Shown here: positions 38,048-47,061 of the stretch, in pieces
Layout: every line of letters starts with the position of its first letter
Numbering within the stretch: position 1 is the first letter of the stretch
Source: Myxococcales bacterium
Lineage (GTDB): Bacteria > Myxococcota > B64-G9
Reading direction: 5' to 3'
Length of the DNA: 64,000 nt
NCBI GenBank assembly: GCA_012798435.1
Contig: JAAZNF010000022.1
Location: 1-64,000 of the forward strand
Translations under genes and position numbers: made by a program
The notes under the pieces: model-generated
The model's input: the letters and a program-made list of their open reading frames with translations, nothing else
Databases searched by the model: none
Told to the model about the DNA's origin: nothing

Positions 38048-39235
38048 TCAGAGGTTTTTGTGGAGCCCCCGGGACACCGCCTCCGCCAGCCGCTCATATT
38101 GCTCGAGCGAATTGTAGGCCTGGGCCGAGATTCTGAGCAGCCGCTTGGGGTGCGAGGGCCAGGCCATCACCGGAACCTCGATCCGGTGCTCCTGCCGCAG
38201 ATAGCGTTGCAGCGCGTCGATGTCCCGCCAGTTGGCCTGCTTATCCCTGGCGTCGGGAAGCGGCAACGAGGCCATCGAGCCGAGAAGCTCCTCCGGGCAC
38301 GGCGCGGGAATCCCCAGGGTCGAAAGCAGCACCTCGCGGCCACGGACAGCCAGCTCGTGGTTGCGCACGCGCAAGCCCTCCAGCCCACCAGGCGATAGCC
38401 TGCTCAGCGCCTCCCGTCCCTTCTCGAAACAAAGCCAAGGCGAAAAATCCCTGGTTCCCATCCAGTCGAACAGCTCACGGAAGCGTGCCGAGGCGTCCGT
38501 CACGTGGGCGTTCAACCCATGGCTTATGGCGAGTGGCTGGATCCGGTCCTGGCGGTCGGGCCGGACGTACAGGAAGGCCGCGCCCTTGGGCAGGCACATC
38601 CACTTGTGGAGGTTGCCCGTGTAGTACGCGGGCCCGAGCGCCCTCAGATCGAGCGGCACCATGCCCGGCGCGTGCGCGCCGTCCACCAGCACGTCCACGC
38701 CTCGCGCCTGGATCTCGCCAACCAGCTTTCCGACCGGAAAGACCAGCGCCGTCTGGCTGGTGACGTGGTCCAGCAGCACGAGCCGCGTCCGCTCGCCGAG
38801 GCAGGCCAGGATGGCGGCGGCGATCTCTTCTTTCAATTTCAGCGGGAACGGAATCTTGGCGACGACGATCCGCGCCCCGGCCCGGCGAGCAGCGAACTCG
38901 GCTGCCGCCCGGCAGGCCCCGTACTCGTGATCGGTCACCACGATCTCGTCGCCGGGGGCGAAGGAGAGGCTGCGCAGGACGGTGTTCACGCCCTCGGTGG
39001 CGTTGGTGACGAACGCCAGGTCCTCGGCCGGAGCACCGAGGAACGTGCCCAACGCTTGTCGCGCGGCGGCCTGGAGTTCGGGCAGCCGGCGCAGGAACCA
39101 CTCCATCGGGTTTTGCTCCGCCTCGCGCCGCAGACGCTCCTGGAACTCGAGGACGGGGACCAGACCGGCGCCGAAGGAGCCGTGGTTGAGGTAGGTGACG
39201 TTTGGATCGAGAGACCACAACGTGTCGTTTTTCAC
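38048..39235 (-). CDS. Class V PLP-dependent aminotransferase (isopenicillin-N epimerase-like)
   Basis: This protein has 395 residues. The GTG at 39235 is chosen because it follows GAAAGAGG and gives a normal N terminus; the open frame upstream is repeat DNA. The family core is visible: YLNHGSFGAG, VTNATEGVNTVLRSL, VTDHEYGACR, DGAHAPGM (PLP-binding Asp/His) and TGNLHKWMCLPKGAAFLY, where the Lys after LH forms the Schiff base. Relatives act as epimerases, desulfurases or lyases, so the reaction is open. It is monocistronic, between two repeat-rich stretches. Confidence 0.9.
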   Translation of the reverse strand: MKNDTLWSLDPNVTYLNHGSFGAGLVPVLEFQERLRREAEQNPMEWFLRRLPELQAAARQALGTFLGAPAEDLAFVTNATEGVNTVLRSLSFAPGDEIVVTDHEYGACRAAAEFAARRAGARIVVAKIPFPLKLKEEIAAAILACLGERTRLVLLDHVTSQTALVFPVGKLVGEIQARGVDVLVDGAHAPGMVPLDLRALGPAYYTGNLHKWMCLPKGAAFLYVRPDRQDRIQPLAISHGLNAHVTDASARFRELFDWMGTRDFSPWLCFEKGREALSRLSPGGLEGLRVRNHELAVRGREVLLSTLGIPAPCPEELLGSMASLPLPDARDKQANWRDIDALQRYLRQEHRIEVPVMAWPSHPKRLLRISAQAYNSLEQYERLAEAVSRGLHKNL

Positions 39236-39276
39236 GGGCGGGCCTCTTTCATTTTCCTGCACAGAGATTCCGGGGT

Positions 39277-39305
39277 ACTTTATTGTGCCGGCCTCCCGGC
39301 CGCAA
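39277..39305 (-). promoter_or_regulatory. Possible promoter for the class V aminotransferase
   Basis: On the minus strand TTGCGG (39300-39305) and TAAAGT (39277-39282) are 17 bp apart, about 42 bp before the GTG start. The matches are modest. Confidence 0.35.
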
Positions 39306-39694
39306 CCCTGCGCAACCTGGGGCCTGTCCCCAATGTTTCCCCCAATGTTTCCACGAATCGGACACCCTGCGGGCAACGAAAAACTGAAAACCATCCAATT
39401 TCATCGAACTTTTGAAAAGGTAAACTCTGTTTGCGTCTTTTCACTCGATTCAACCGCTGGTCAGAGTGGCCCGGGGTGCCTGGCACCGTCCCACGGCTGC
39501 ACCGTCCCACGGCTCGTCCCACGGGCCGTCACACGGCCGTCCAACGGGATCCGAGGCAAGTTATCCGGAGCAGAAATAGAATAAAATTACAAAGATTTCA
39601 AAATACTCTTTCTATTCTAAAGAATTGCATCGCTGTACCGATCAAACCTTCTGAATTTGAATTGCAGGCATTCACCCTCACGACATGGAGGTGA
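39306..39694. other. Intergenic region with short tandem and dispersed repeats
   Basis: No gene is supported here. The stretch holds the tandem unit CCCCAATGTTTCC twice (39328-39352), the second 17-bp repeat (39471-39487) and an iterated CCGTCCCACGG motif (39487-39543). An AT-rich segment of about 120 bp leads into the hybrid kinase gene, presumably with its promoter, though I could not pick out a clear -35/-10 pair. Confidence 0.5.
39471..39487. repeat. 17-bp dispersed repeat, copy 2
   Basis: CCGGGGTGCCTGGCACC is identical to 37612-37628, on the same strand, about 1.9 kb away on the other side of the aminotransferase gene. Confidence 0.6.
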
Positions 39695-41674
39695 ATGAAG
39701 ATGGTTTCGCACCGACATCGAATCCTGATCGTGGACGACGAAGACAACATCCTTCAGATGATGGAACGGATCCTGGTCGCGGCGGGGTACGAGTTCTTTG
39801 GCGCAAAAGATTCCGCTCAGGCACTCGTCCTCGCCCGGGAGAAGAACCCCTGCATGATCATGGTGGACGTCATGATGCCGGAGACCGATGGCTACCAGAC
39901 GGTCCGGTCGCTACGCAAACTACCCGGCCTCCAGAGCAAGCCCATCGCCCTCATGAGCGGCAAGCTCGAGGGCCTGGACCCGAAAATCGTTCTCGATTGC
40001 GGTGCCGACGACTTCCTCCACAAGCCGTTCGACAAGACCGACCTGTTGCAACGGGTCGCGGTCCACATGCGCCTTTTTGAAAGAGAAACTCGCCTGCGCG
40101 CCGTGAGCGAAGCCGCCCAGGACGCCATCATCGTCATCGACGACTGCGGCGACGTGGTGCATTGGAACCCCGCCGCCGAGCGGACCCTGGGATATTCCGG
40201 AAGCGAGGTACTTGGGAAGAACATCCACCACCTTATCGCGCCCGAACGGTTTCACTCGGCGCACTTCAAGGCCTTCGAGGTCTTTGCCAGCGAAGGAACT
40301 GGCGGCGCGGTGGGAAAGACGATCGAGCTTCCCGCCCGTCACAAGGACGGCCACGAGATCATCTGCGAGCTGTCGCTCTCGGCGGCGAAGCTCAATGACC
40401 GCTGGCACGCCATCGGCATCGTACGCGACGTGACCGAAAAAAAGCGCATTGAGGCTGCTCTGCGAGAGAGCGAGGAACGGCACCGGGTTTTCTACGACCA
40501 GTCCCAGGACGCCATCATGACATTGGCTCCGCCCTCCTGGCGTTTCACCTCGTGCAACCCGGCCACGTTGAAGTTCTTCAATGTTAAGACGGCAGAGGAG
40601 TTCACCCGGCTCGGCCCCTGGGACGTCTCGCCTGAGAAGCAGCCGGACGGCACGCTTTCCGCAGTGAAGGCCCCGCAGATGATCGAGAGGGCCATGCGCG
40701 AGGGGCGCAGTTTCTTCGAATGGACCCACCAGACGATCGACGGTCGGCCCCTCCAGTGCACCGTGCTGCTCTCCCGCATCGAACACAAAGGCGAACATGT
40801 GCTACTCGCCACTGTGCGCGACATCAGCGAGCAGAAGCGCGCCGAGGCCGAGCTGGGCCATGCGCGCAAGCTCGAAGCGGTGGGGCGGCTGGCCGCCGGC
40901 ATCGCCCACGAGATCAACACCCCCACCCAGTTCGTCTCCGACAGCGTGCAGTTCATCAAGGGCGCCTTCGAAGACGGACTCCAACTCATCCGCACCTATC
41001 AACAGGAGCTCAAACCATTGCGCGAGCGGGACGCGGCGCTGGACGGGCGCCTCAACGAAGCGGAGGAAGCATCCGATTTCGAGTTCGTGAGGGAAGAGGG
41101 TCCCAAGGCCTTCGCCCGCACCGAGGATGGCCTGAATCGCATCGCCACCATCGTGCGCGCCATGAAGGAGTTCTCCCACCCCGCGACCAAGGAGAAGACC
41201 CCGGCCGACCTCAACCGCGCCATCCAGACCACGCTTACCATCGCCCGCAACGAGTACAAGTACGTGGCCGAGGTCGAGACCGACCTCGGTGAGCTTCCGC
41301 CCGTGCCGTGTTTGCTCGGCGACCTCAACCAGGTGTTTCTCAACCTCATCGTCAACGCCGCCCACGCCATCGGCGACAAGGTGAAGGGCACCGATCAGAA
41401 GGGAAAGATCACCATCCGCACGCGCCGGGAAGGCGATCAGGCACTGATCGCCATCTCCGATACCGGCAGCGGCATCCCCCAGAGCATCCGCCACCGTATC
41501 TTCGAGCCGTTCTTCACCACCAAGGATGTGGGCAAGGGAACGGGCCAGGGGTTGGCCATCGCCCGCTCGGTGGTGATCGACAAGCATGGCGGAAGGCTCG
41601 ACTTCGAGAGCGAGGAGGGGGTGGGCACGACCTTCTTCATCCGCCTGCCGCTGGAGAACGCCCATGGCAAATGA
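39695..41674 (+). CDS. Hybrid histidine kinase (receiver-PAS-PAS-HisKA-HATPase)
   Basis: This cytoplasmic protein has 659 residues and starts at an ATG after ATGGAGGTGA. The N-terminal receiver has Asp14/Asp15 and phosphoacceptor Asp58 (MIMVDVMMP). Two PAS domains follow: about residues 130-250 (DAIIVIDDCGDVVHWNPAAE) and 260-385 (FYDQSQDAIMTLAPPSWRF). The phospho-His is His405 in AAGIAHEINTP. The ATPase part has NLIVNAAHAIGD, ISDTGSGIP and KGTGQGLAIARSVV. There are no membrane segments, so it senses a cytoplasmic or redox signal. It overlaps the HDOD protein gene by 11 bp. Confidence 0.95.
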   Translation: MKMVSHRHRILIVDDEDNILQMMERILVAAGYEFFGAKDSAQALVLAREKNPCMIMVDVMMPETDGYQTVRSLRKLPGLQSKPIALMSGKLEGLDPKIVLDCGADDFLHKPFDKTDLLQRVAVHMRLFERETRLRAVSEAAQDAIIVIDDCGDVVHWNPAAERTLGYSGSEVLGKNIHHLIAPERFHSAHFKAFEVFASEGTGGAVGKTIELPARHKDGHEIICELSLSAAKLNDRWHAIGIVRDVTEKKRIEAALRESEERHRVFYDQSQDAIMTLAPPSWRFTSCNPATLKFFNVKTAEEFTRLGPWDVSPEKQPDGTLSAVKAPQMIERAMREGRSFFEWTHQTIDGRPLQCTVLLSRIEHKGEHVLLATVRDISEQKRAEAELGHARKLEAVGRLAAGIAHEINTPTQFVSDSVQFIKGAFEDGLQLIRTYQQELKPLRERDAALDGRLNEAEEASDFEFVREEGPKAFARTEDGLNRIATIVRAMKEFSHPATKEKTPADLNRAIQTTLTIARNEYKYVAEVETDLGELPPVPCLLGDLNQVFLNLIVNAAHAIGDKVKGTDQKGKITIRTRREGDQALIAISDTGSGIPQSIRHRIFEPFFTTKDVGKGTGQGLAIARSVVIDKHGGRLDFESEEGVGTTFFIRLPLENAHGK

Positions 41675-42896
41675 GCCGGCCAAGAAGCGTGTCTTGTTCG
41701 TCGACGACGAGCCCAACGTGCTCGCCGGCCTGCGCACGCTGCTCCGGCGCTACCGCAACCAATGGGAGATGACCTTCTGCGGGAGCGGGGAGGAAGCCCT
41801 GGCGGCCTTCGCCGAGAAGCCCTTCGACGTGATCGTATCCGACCTGCGCATGCCCCGCATGAACGGCGCCGAACTCCTTCACGCGGTGCGCGAGAAGTTC
41901 CCCGAAGCGGTGCGCATCGTGCTCTCAGGAGAGGCCGAGGCTCACGTTGGCCTGCGGGTGGCGGCCGAGGCGCACCAGTTCCTGGCCAAACCCTGCAATC
42001 CCGAGGCGCTGGAGAAAGCCATCGAACGTTCCTGCGCTCTCCAGAGCCGTCTCCAGGACCCCGCCCTGCGCCAGCTGGTGGGCCGCACCGACAGCCTGCC
42101 CTCCGCGCCCGCCACCTACGCCTCGCTCACCACCTTGCTCAAGAATCCCCAGAGCTCCATCCAGGATGTGACTCGGGTGGTCGCCTCGGACGTCGGCATC
42201 ACGGCAAAAATCCTGAAGCTGGTCAACTCCGCCTTCTTCGCCATGGCTCAGCCGACCTCCAGCATCGAGCGTGCGGTGGCCGTGCTGGGCACCGAAACCC
42301 TGCGCACGCTGGCGCTCGCCATGGGGGCCTTCGAGTGCTTCAACTGTCAGAGCGCGCCGGGGCACTGCTCCATTGAGAAGATGGAAGCGCACTCGCTGGC
42401 GGTCGGTCAGCTGGCGCGCCACATGCTCACCGGGCGGCAGGAGCAGGAGGAAGCCTTTACCTGCGGGATGCTCCACGACGTAGGCAAGTTGGTGCTCGGG
42501 GCGCGCGCGCCGGAGCGGCTGCGGTCCGTGTTCGAGCTGGCGCAAGCGAAAAAACTGCCCATGTACCGAGCCGAACAGGAGCTCTATGGTGTCGACCACG
42601 GAGATGTGGGGGCCTTCCTGCTCGGCCTTTGGAACCTGCCTCTGACCACCGTCGAGGTTATCGCCAACCATCACCATCCGACCTGGCAGGCAGGTGGTCC
42701 GTTCGATCTGGGTATCTCGGTTCACCTGGCCGACGTGCTGGTCCACGAGACGAGCGAGTCGCCTCCCGACGGCTGCGATCAGTCGTTGTTTGTCCCGGAT
42801 CCGGCCCTGGTGCGGGATCTGGGGCTCGAGTCGCGACTGCCCGAGTGGCGCGCGAAGGCACGGGAGCTTGGCGGCGGGAAAGGCGAGGCCTCATGA
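41664..42896 (+). CDS. Receiver-HDOD domain protein
   Basis: This protein has 410 residues. The ATG at 41664 starts MANEPAKKRVLFVDDEP. The receiver phosphoacceptor is Asp60 (VIVSDLRMP). From about residue 145 there is an HDOD domain (LPSAPATYASLTTLLKNPQS, DVGITAKILKLVNSAFFA, MLHDVGKLVLG, IANHHHPTW), a signalling domain related to HD hydrolases. It keeps an HD pair, though HDOD proteins are usually not enzymes. It lies between a hybrid kinase and another receiver protein, so one phosphorelay is likely. Confidence 0.93.
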   Translation: MANEPAKKRVLFVDDEPNVLAGLRTLLRRYRNQWEMTFCGSGEEALAAFAEKPFDVIVSDLRMPRMNGAELLHAVREKFPEAVRIVLSGEAEAHVGLRVAAEAHQFLAKPCNPEALEKAIERSCALQSRLQDPALRQLVGRTDSLPSAPATYASLTTLLKNPQSSIQDVTRVVASDVGITAKILKLVNSAFFAMAQPTSSIERAVAVLGTETLRTLALAMGAFECFNCQSAPGHCSIEKMEAHSLAVGQLARHMLTGRQEQEEAFTCGMLHDVGKLVLGARAPERLRSVFELAQAKKLPMYRAEQELYGVDHGDVGAFLLGLWNLPLTTVEVIANHHHPTWQAGGPFDLGISVHLADVLVHETSESPPDGCDQSLFVPDPALVRDLGLESRLPEWRAKARELGGGKGEAS

Positions 42897-44032
42897 GCGA
42901 GCTCGCCAAGATCCTGTGTGTGGACGACGAACCGCAGGTGCTGGACGGCTTGCGCGCCAACTTGCGTCGGCGCTTTCAGGTGGCGACGGCCGGCGGCGGC
43001 GAGGAAGGCTTGCGGCAAATCGAGAGCGCCGGCCCGTTCCAGGTGGTGGTCTCCGACATGCGCATGCCGGGCATGGACGGAGCGCACTTTTTGGCCCGGG
43101 TGAGAGAGCTCGCCCCGGACACGGTGCGAATCCTGCTCACCGGGCACGCCGACCTGGACTCGGCCATTGCGGCGGTGAACGAGGGGCAGATCTTCCGCTT
43201 CCTCACCAAGCCCTGCCCGGCACCGCAGCTCGTCTCTGTCCTGGAGAGCGCGGCGCGCCAGTACCAGCTCGTCACCGCCGAGCGCGAGCTTTTGGAGAAG
43301 ACCCTGCGCGGCAGCATCCAAGCGTTGGTCGAGGTGTTGTCCCTGGCCCAACCCACCGCCTATGGCCGGGCGGCGCGGGTCAAGGATCGGGTCTCGGCGC
43401 TGTGTCTGAAGCTTGGTGTCTCCGAGAGCTGGCCGCTGGAGATCGCCGCCTTGCTGTCACCCATCGGGGCCGTTGCCCTGCCCGACGAAGTGGTCGAGAA
43501 GATGGCCCAGGGAAAACCCCTGGACGAGCGCGAACGCGAGCAGGTGGCGCACCTGCCTGAGATCGCCGAGCGATTGCTGCAACGAATCCCGAGGCTCGAG
43601 CCGGTGCGCGAGATCCTGCGATATCAAGCACGAGCGTTCACTCCGCAGGACGGACTACCCCCGGCTGGAAAGGCCATCCCACTCGGCGCCCGCATGCTCA
43701 AGCTTCTGCAGGACCTCGACGAGCTGGAAACGCAGGGGCTGCTCCCCGCCCAGGCGCTGGATATCCTCCAGGGTCGCGCTGGCCAGTACGATCCCGAGCT
43801 GTTACACCCGTTGGGCGAGGTCGTCGATCGGGCTCGACGGGACATGGTGGTCCGCGAGGTCTTGCTCGATCAGCTGCGCGAGGGGATGCTCATCGCCGCA
43901 GACGTGAAGTCTGTGCGTGACACCCTGATCATCGCCCGCGGCAACGAGGTCACGCTTTCGCTTCTGGCGCGTATGCGCAACCTGCCGAAGGGCTTCATCC
44001 GTGAACCAGTCCGAGTGCTCATCAGAGGTTGA
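42893..44032 (+). CDS. Receiver with degenerate HD-GYP domain
   Basis: This protein has 379 residues and starts in an ATGA overlap. The receiver has Asp11/Asp12 and phosphoacceptor Asp55 (VVVSDMRMPGMDG), with Lys in FLTKPCP, as in RpfG-type regulators. The C-terminal half follows the HD-GYP outline but lacks its signatures: LLSPIGAVALP stands where the family has LLHDIGKIGIP, and TPQDGLPP replaces the HHHxxxxGxGYP region. Cyclic-di-GMP hydrolysis is therefore unlikely; it may bind the nucleotide or a partner. Codon use and frame are normal. Confidence 0.85.
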   Translation: MSELAKILCVDDEPQVLDGLRANLRRRFQVATAGGGEEGLRQIESAGPFQVVVSDMRMPGMDGAHFLARVRELAPDTVRILLTGHADLDSAIAAVNEGQIFRFLTKPCPAPQLVSVLESAARQYQLVTAERELLEKTLRGSIQALVEVLSLAQPTAYGRAARVKDRVSALCLKLGVSESWPLEIAALLSPIGAVALPDEVVEKMAQGKPLDEREREQVAHLPEIAERLLQRIPRLEPVREILRYQARAFTPQDGLPPAGKAIPLGARMLKLLQDLDELETQGLLPAQALDILQGRAGQYDPELLHPLGEVVDRARRDMVVREVLLDQLREGMLIAADVKSVRDTLIIARGNEVTLSLLARMRNLPKGFIREPVRVLIRG

Positions 44033-44146
44033 TTCAGGACAATGCCGTAGTAAGAAGCCTGCTGAAACAGCCGTTGCTGAGTAGAAAACGACCCACTGGG
44101 TCAATTTCAACACCGTGGATTCAGTGCAATGTGGCGAGCGTGACCC

Positions 44147-45013
44147 TCAATCTCCATTTTTTTCGTTGCCTTCTTCCTCCATCTGCGGAAGGTCCTCCGG
44201 CTTGAGCCTCGGCAAGGATTCCAGGCTCAGCAGTGCGCGAATGTCCTTGGCGTAGGCGCCGCGCGGGTTCTGTTTGAGGTACCGTTCATACGCCTCGCGG
44301 GCTTTGGCCTCGTCACCGAGTACCTGGTAGATGGAGCCACCGAGGAGCCAGAGCTCGCTCTTCTTGCCGATGGCACGGGCGCCGCGTTCCAGCACCCGGC
44401 AGGCGGCGTCGTCTTGGCCCTGCTCGAAGAGCGCCAGCGCCAGGCCATAGTATCCGTCGATCTTCTTCGGCTGCTCGCGCACGGCCCGGCCGAACACGTT
44501 GGAGGCGGCGACGAAGTTTCGCGCCTGGTAGAACTTCCAGCCGCGGGCAATGAGGCGCAAGAACTGTAGCCTCCGCTCCACCGACATGCCGTCCTTGTGT
44601 GAGAGCGAAGCGGACGCGGCTGACGACGTCCCCGCGGTTTCTTCTTGTTCTGAGGCGCCTGCTATTGCTGATTCTTCCGGTGTAGGAGCCTGCTCGTCTT
44701 TCTCGTCCAGAGCAGGGGCCTCCACAGAAGCCTGGCTCGGCGGGGCCGGCGACTGGACGGAGATAGCGGCGACGGAGTTGTCCGCAGCCTCTGAAACCGA
44801 ACGTTGTGAGAGTGCCTGGTACGCCAAGAATCCGATGAGCAACCCGCCGGCGATGGCGATGAGAATGTCCCGTATCCACCAGGACACTCGTGGCACCACC
44901 TCGGGCTCATCGACGATCTCGACCGGGGCGATGGAGTGAGCCGCCATCAACGCGATGTAGCTCTCGGCCACTTCCTGAAAATCGCCTGAAGACTCGATCT
45001 CCAATTTTTCCAT
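44147..45013 (-). CDS. Membrane-anchored TPR protein
   Basis: This protein has 288 residues. The ATG at 45013 follows GGGAGGGTGG; an upstream ATG lacks a ribosome site. An N-terminal cytoplasmic segment of about 45 residues is followed by one TM (DILIAIAGGLLIGFLAYQAL), a Ser/Ala/Pro/Glu-rich linker, and two or three TPRs from about residue 155 (KFYQARNFVAASNVFGRAV, GYYGLALALFEQGQDDAACR, GGSIYQVLGDEAKAREAYERY). TPRs bind proteins, so it is probably a scaffold. It converges on the receiver operon and diverges from the PilZ gene. Confidence 0.8.
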   Translation of the reverse strand: MEKLEIESSGDFQEVAESYIALMAAHSIAPVEIVDEPEVVPRVSWWIRDILIAIAGGLLIGFLAYQALSQRSVSEAADNSVAAISVQSPAPPSQASVEAPALDEKDEQAPTPEESAIAGASEQEETAGTSSAASASLSHKDGMSVERRLQFLRLIARGWKFYQARNFVAASNVFGRAVREQPKKIDGYYGLALALFEQGQDDAACRVLERGARAIGKKSELWLLGGSIYQVLGDEAKAREAYERYLKQNPRGAYAKDIRALLSLESLPRLKPEDLPQMEEEGNEKNGD

Positions 45014-45270
45014 GCCACCCTCCCGCGGGCACTCTTTTTGCAAATTATACGCCATGACATCAGCAAATAAAATACATGAATATCAATATGATAATAAATA
45101 ACACCCGTCGCCCACAGGGTCATAATGTACCCACGGCAGATATCACACCAATCATTGATGCGTGCCAAAGAAAAAGAGTTGCGTCATGATTCAGTTTGAA
45201 AAAGAGAGGCCGACCGATTAACATTCCCACGGCTTATAAAAAGGATTGGTTGGTCCTTGAGGGAGGTCTC
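45014..45270. other. AT-rich divergent promoter region
   Basis: This 257-bp stretch between divergent genes is much richer in A+T than its surroundings. On the minus strand a perfect TATAAT lies at 45044-45049, about 31 bp before the TPR-protein ATG, but its -35 is poor. On the plus side TATAAA at 45235-45240 is the only candidate. No gene is supported in it. Confidence 0.5.
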
Positions 45271-46032
45271 ATGAGCACGTTGAAGAAATCGGGAGAAGAC
45301 CTGGATCCCGCAGCCATCGAGCGCCAGAAGAAAGAATGCGAGGCCAGACTCACCGCGCTGGCGCAGGAGGAGCACGCGCTCGGCGAGGAGGACAAGGCAG
45401 TCGAGGTCAAGGCCCGCGAGGTGGAAGAGAAGGTCCGCGCCCTGGCCGCCGAGGAGGCCGAGCTCAACCGGCGCAAGAAGCTCGTCGCCGACGAGGCGCG
45501 CGAGGTGGGCAACCGGCGCACCGACATCGCCGCGCGTCGGCGCAAGATCGAAAAGGAGCGCGATGCGGTCCAGGCGCGCATGCGTTCTCTGGGAATGGAG
45601 GAGCAGGCCATTCAGGAGGCGCGGTCACGCGAGCAGGCCGCCGCCGAGGCCGAGAAGGCCGCTGTCATCCAGCGTCTGCCGCCGGGGGCGGAGAAACGCA
45701 CCAGCCCTCGGGTCGAGGTGAAGGTCGAGGTGGCCATGCACACCGAGCACAACTTCTACATGGGGATCTCCGAGAACCTCTCCGAGGGAGGCGTATTCAT
45801 CGCCACCTACGACAACCTCCCCATCGGCACTCAGATGGACCTCGACATCAGCCTCCCGGACAAACCACCCATCCACGTCCAGGGGACGGTCCGCTGGGTT
45901 CGCGAGTACCACAAGTTCACCGAGGACCTCTCGCCCGGCGTCGGCGTCCAGTTCCAGAACCTCACGGACCAGGACCAAGCCGCAATCAAGGAGTTCTTGC
46001 GCCGCCGGGCGCCGCTGCTGTACGAGACCTGA
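45271..46032 (+). CDS. PilZ domain protein with N-terminal coiled coil
   Basis: This protein has 253 residues. The ATG at 45271 follows GAGGGAGGTC; the open frame reaches further back without a ribosome site. About residues 10-140 are a charged coiled coil (Glu/Lys/Arg/Ala-rich heptads). From about residue 148 there is a PilZ domain: EKRTSPRVEVKVEV, SENLSEGGVFIATYDNLPIG and GTVRWVREY. The RxxxR and SxGG elements for cyclic-di-GMP binding are present in part (RTSPR, NLSEGG). The form resembles the PilZ-type family TIGR02266, common in myxobacteria. It probably conveys a second-messenger signal to a partner. Confidence 0.88.
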   Translation: MSTLKKSGEDLDPAAIERQKKECEARLTALAQEEHALGEEDKAVEVKAREVEEKVRALAAEEAELNRRKKLVADEAREVGNRRTDIAARRRKIEKERDAVQARMRSLGMEEQAIQEARSREQAAAEAEKAAVIQRLPPGAEKRTSPRVEVKVEVAMHTEHNFYMGISENLSEGGVFIATYDNLPIGTQMDLDISLPDKPPIHVQGTVRWVREYHKFTEDLSPGVGVQFQNLTDQDQAAIKEFLRRRAPLLYET

Positions 46033-46279
46033 GCCCGCCGGTTTGACCTTCAAGATCGCCGCCGAGAACATCCCTATAAAACACTGACCGTGGAGTGAAA
46101 AAGCCGAGACGAAGAAGGGCAAAGCCAGCGAACGTCACTGAAAAGGAAAATTATCTGGCATCCCAAACCTCCTCCCTCGCCTCCCGACCCCCTCTCCGCA
46201 GCGGAGAGGGCGAACGAGATGAAGAGAGAAAGACTTTGGGGAGAGGTGGGGGTCAAGGGGGCTTGCCCCCTTGCCAAGT
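46033..46279. other. Intergenic region with two hairpin repeats
   Basis: There is no gene here. It holds a 10-bp inverted repeat, CCCTCTCCGC-A-GCGGAGAGGG (46190-46210), and the stem CAAGGGGGC-TT-GCCCCCTTG (46256-46275) also seen at 37482-37501. Neither has a T-run, so terminator function is uncertain. Confidence 0.55.
46256..46275. repeat. Hairpin repeat CAAGGGGGC-TT-GCCCCCTTG
   Basis: This shares its 9-bp stem with the hairpin at 37482-37501, with TT instead of AA at the centre, so it is that repeat in opposite orientation. It lies just past the end of the twin CX3C protein gene. Confidence 0.5.
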
Positions 46280-46888
46280 TCACTTCGGCAGCGGTCGGGT
46301 GAACCCCTTCGGCGCGGCCCAGGGCTTGGGGGTGCCGCAGTGGTACATGTCGAAAAACAAGATCACCGTCTTGTCGGCACAGACGACCTCGTAGCGGTCC
46401 ACGATGTGCTCGTCCTTCTTCCCCTTGGGCACTGCCACGAAGGGATCCATCCAGGCCTCGTCGAACGATTCGCTCGCCATGGGGTTGCGTGGGCCCACGT
46501 TTCCTGAACGCTTGAAAGTGGGCGCCTGCCCGCTCGCGCACCGCAACTCCGAGAGGAAGAGGTGCTCGCCAGGCGGAAGGCACACCTCGATGGCCAGCTC
46601 CTTGGTCATTCCCCAGCTGGGTTCGAGCGCGGTCTGTTGGGCGACGCGGGTCGCGGCCGCATCCATGCACTGGCGCATGCACCCTTGCTGGCGCTCGTCG
46701 CGCTTCTTTTCGGAGAGATACTGGTCGTGATCCTTCAGGATGAAGCACTCCCGCACGCACCCATGTTGGATGGCGGCTCGCACCTTCTCGGATTCCTGGT
46801 CAGGGTCCTTTTGAGCTGGATCCCCGGCTAAAGCGGGTGGCGGCGAGCCGAACAAGAAGGCGGCCCACAAATAGGCGCTCCAGAGCAT
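46280..46888 (-). CDS. Secreted protein with twin CX3C motif
   Basis: This protein has 202 residues and starts at an ATG after GAGGAGGA. The signal peptide ends near PPPALA. Residues 44-48 (CVREC) and 70-74 (CMRQC) form a twin CX3C pair inside predicted helices, an arrangement that in other proteins is a disulfide-linked helical hairpin. The C-terminal half is beta-rich (KELAIEVCLPPGEHLFLSEL, DKTVILFFDMYHCG) with a further pair of Cys. I do not recognise a family; a periplasmic location is inferred. It is divergent from the moxR operon. Confidence 0.75.
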   Translation of the reverse strand: MLWSAYLWAAFLFGSPPPALAGDPAQKDPDQESEKVRAAIQHGCVRECFILKDHDQYLSEKKRDERQQGCMRQCMDAAATRVAQQTALEPSWGMTKELAIEVCLPPGEHLFLSELRCASGQAPTFKRSGNVGPRNPMASESFDEAWMDPFVAVPKGKKDEHIVDRYEVVCADKTVILFFDMYHCGTPKPWAAPKGFTRPLPK

Positions 46889-46935
46889 CGCGTCCTCCTC
46901 AGGCGTTCCTCGATCCGCCGGGGCGGCCGAGGAGA

Positions 46936-46964
46936 TTGATTTGCAGACCCGGCTGATCTATACC
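46936..46964 (+). promoter_or_regulatory. Sigma-70-type promoter for the moxR-bat operon
   Basis: TTGATT (46936-46941) and TATACC (46959-46964) are 17 bp apart, in the divergent region before moxR, and predict a leader of about 90 bases. Confidence 0.45.
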
Positions 46965-47061
46965 GCAGCCCGGGAATATCGGGAAGCGGCAAGGCGTTGC
47001 AGCCGTGGTGCCTCGGCAAGTTCTGGCCTTGCGCCGGGGCCTCCAACCAGCGGGAGGATTC

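Noticed and set aside
45056-45270. AT-rich patch as a hidden small gene or foreign insert
   Set aside because: Open frames in it have no ribosome site, and low GC with TATAAT-like boxes is expected between divergent genes.
46190-46210. Perfect inverted repeat as a terminator for the PilZ gene
   Set aside because: There is no T-run after it and it lies over 150 bp from the stop. It looks like a dispersed repeat.
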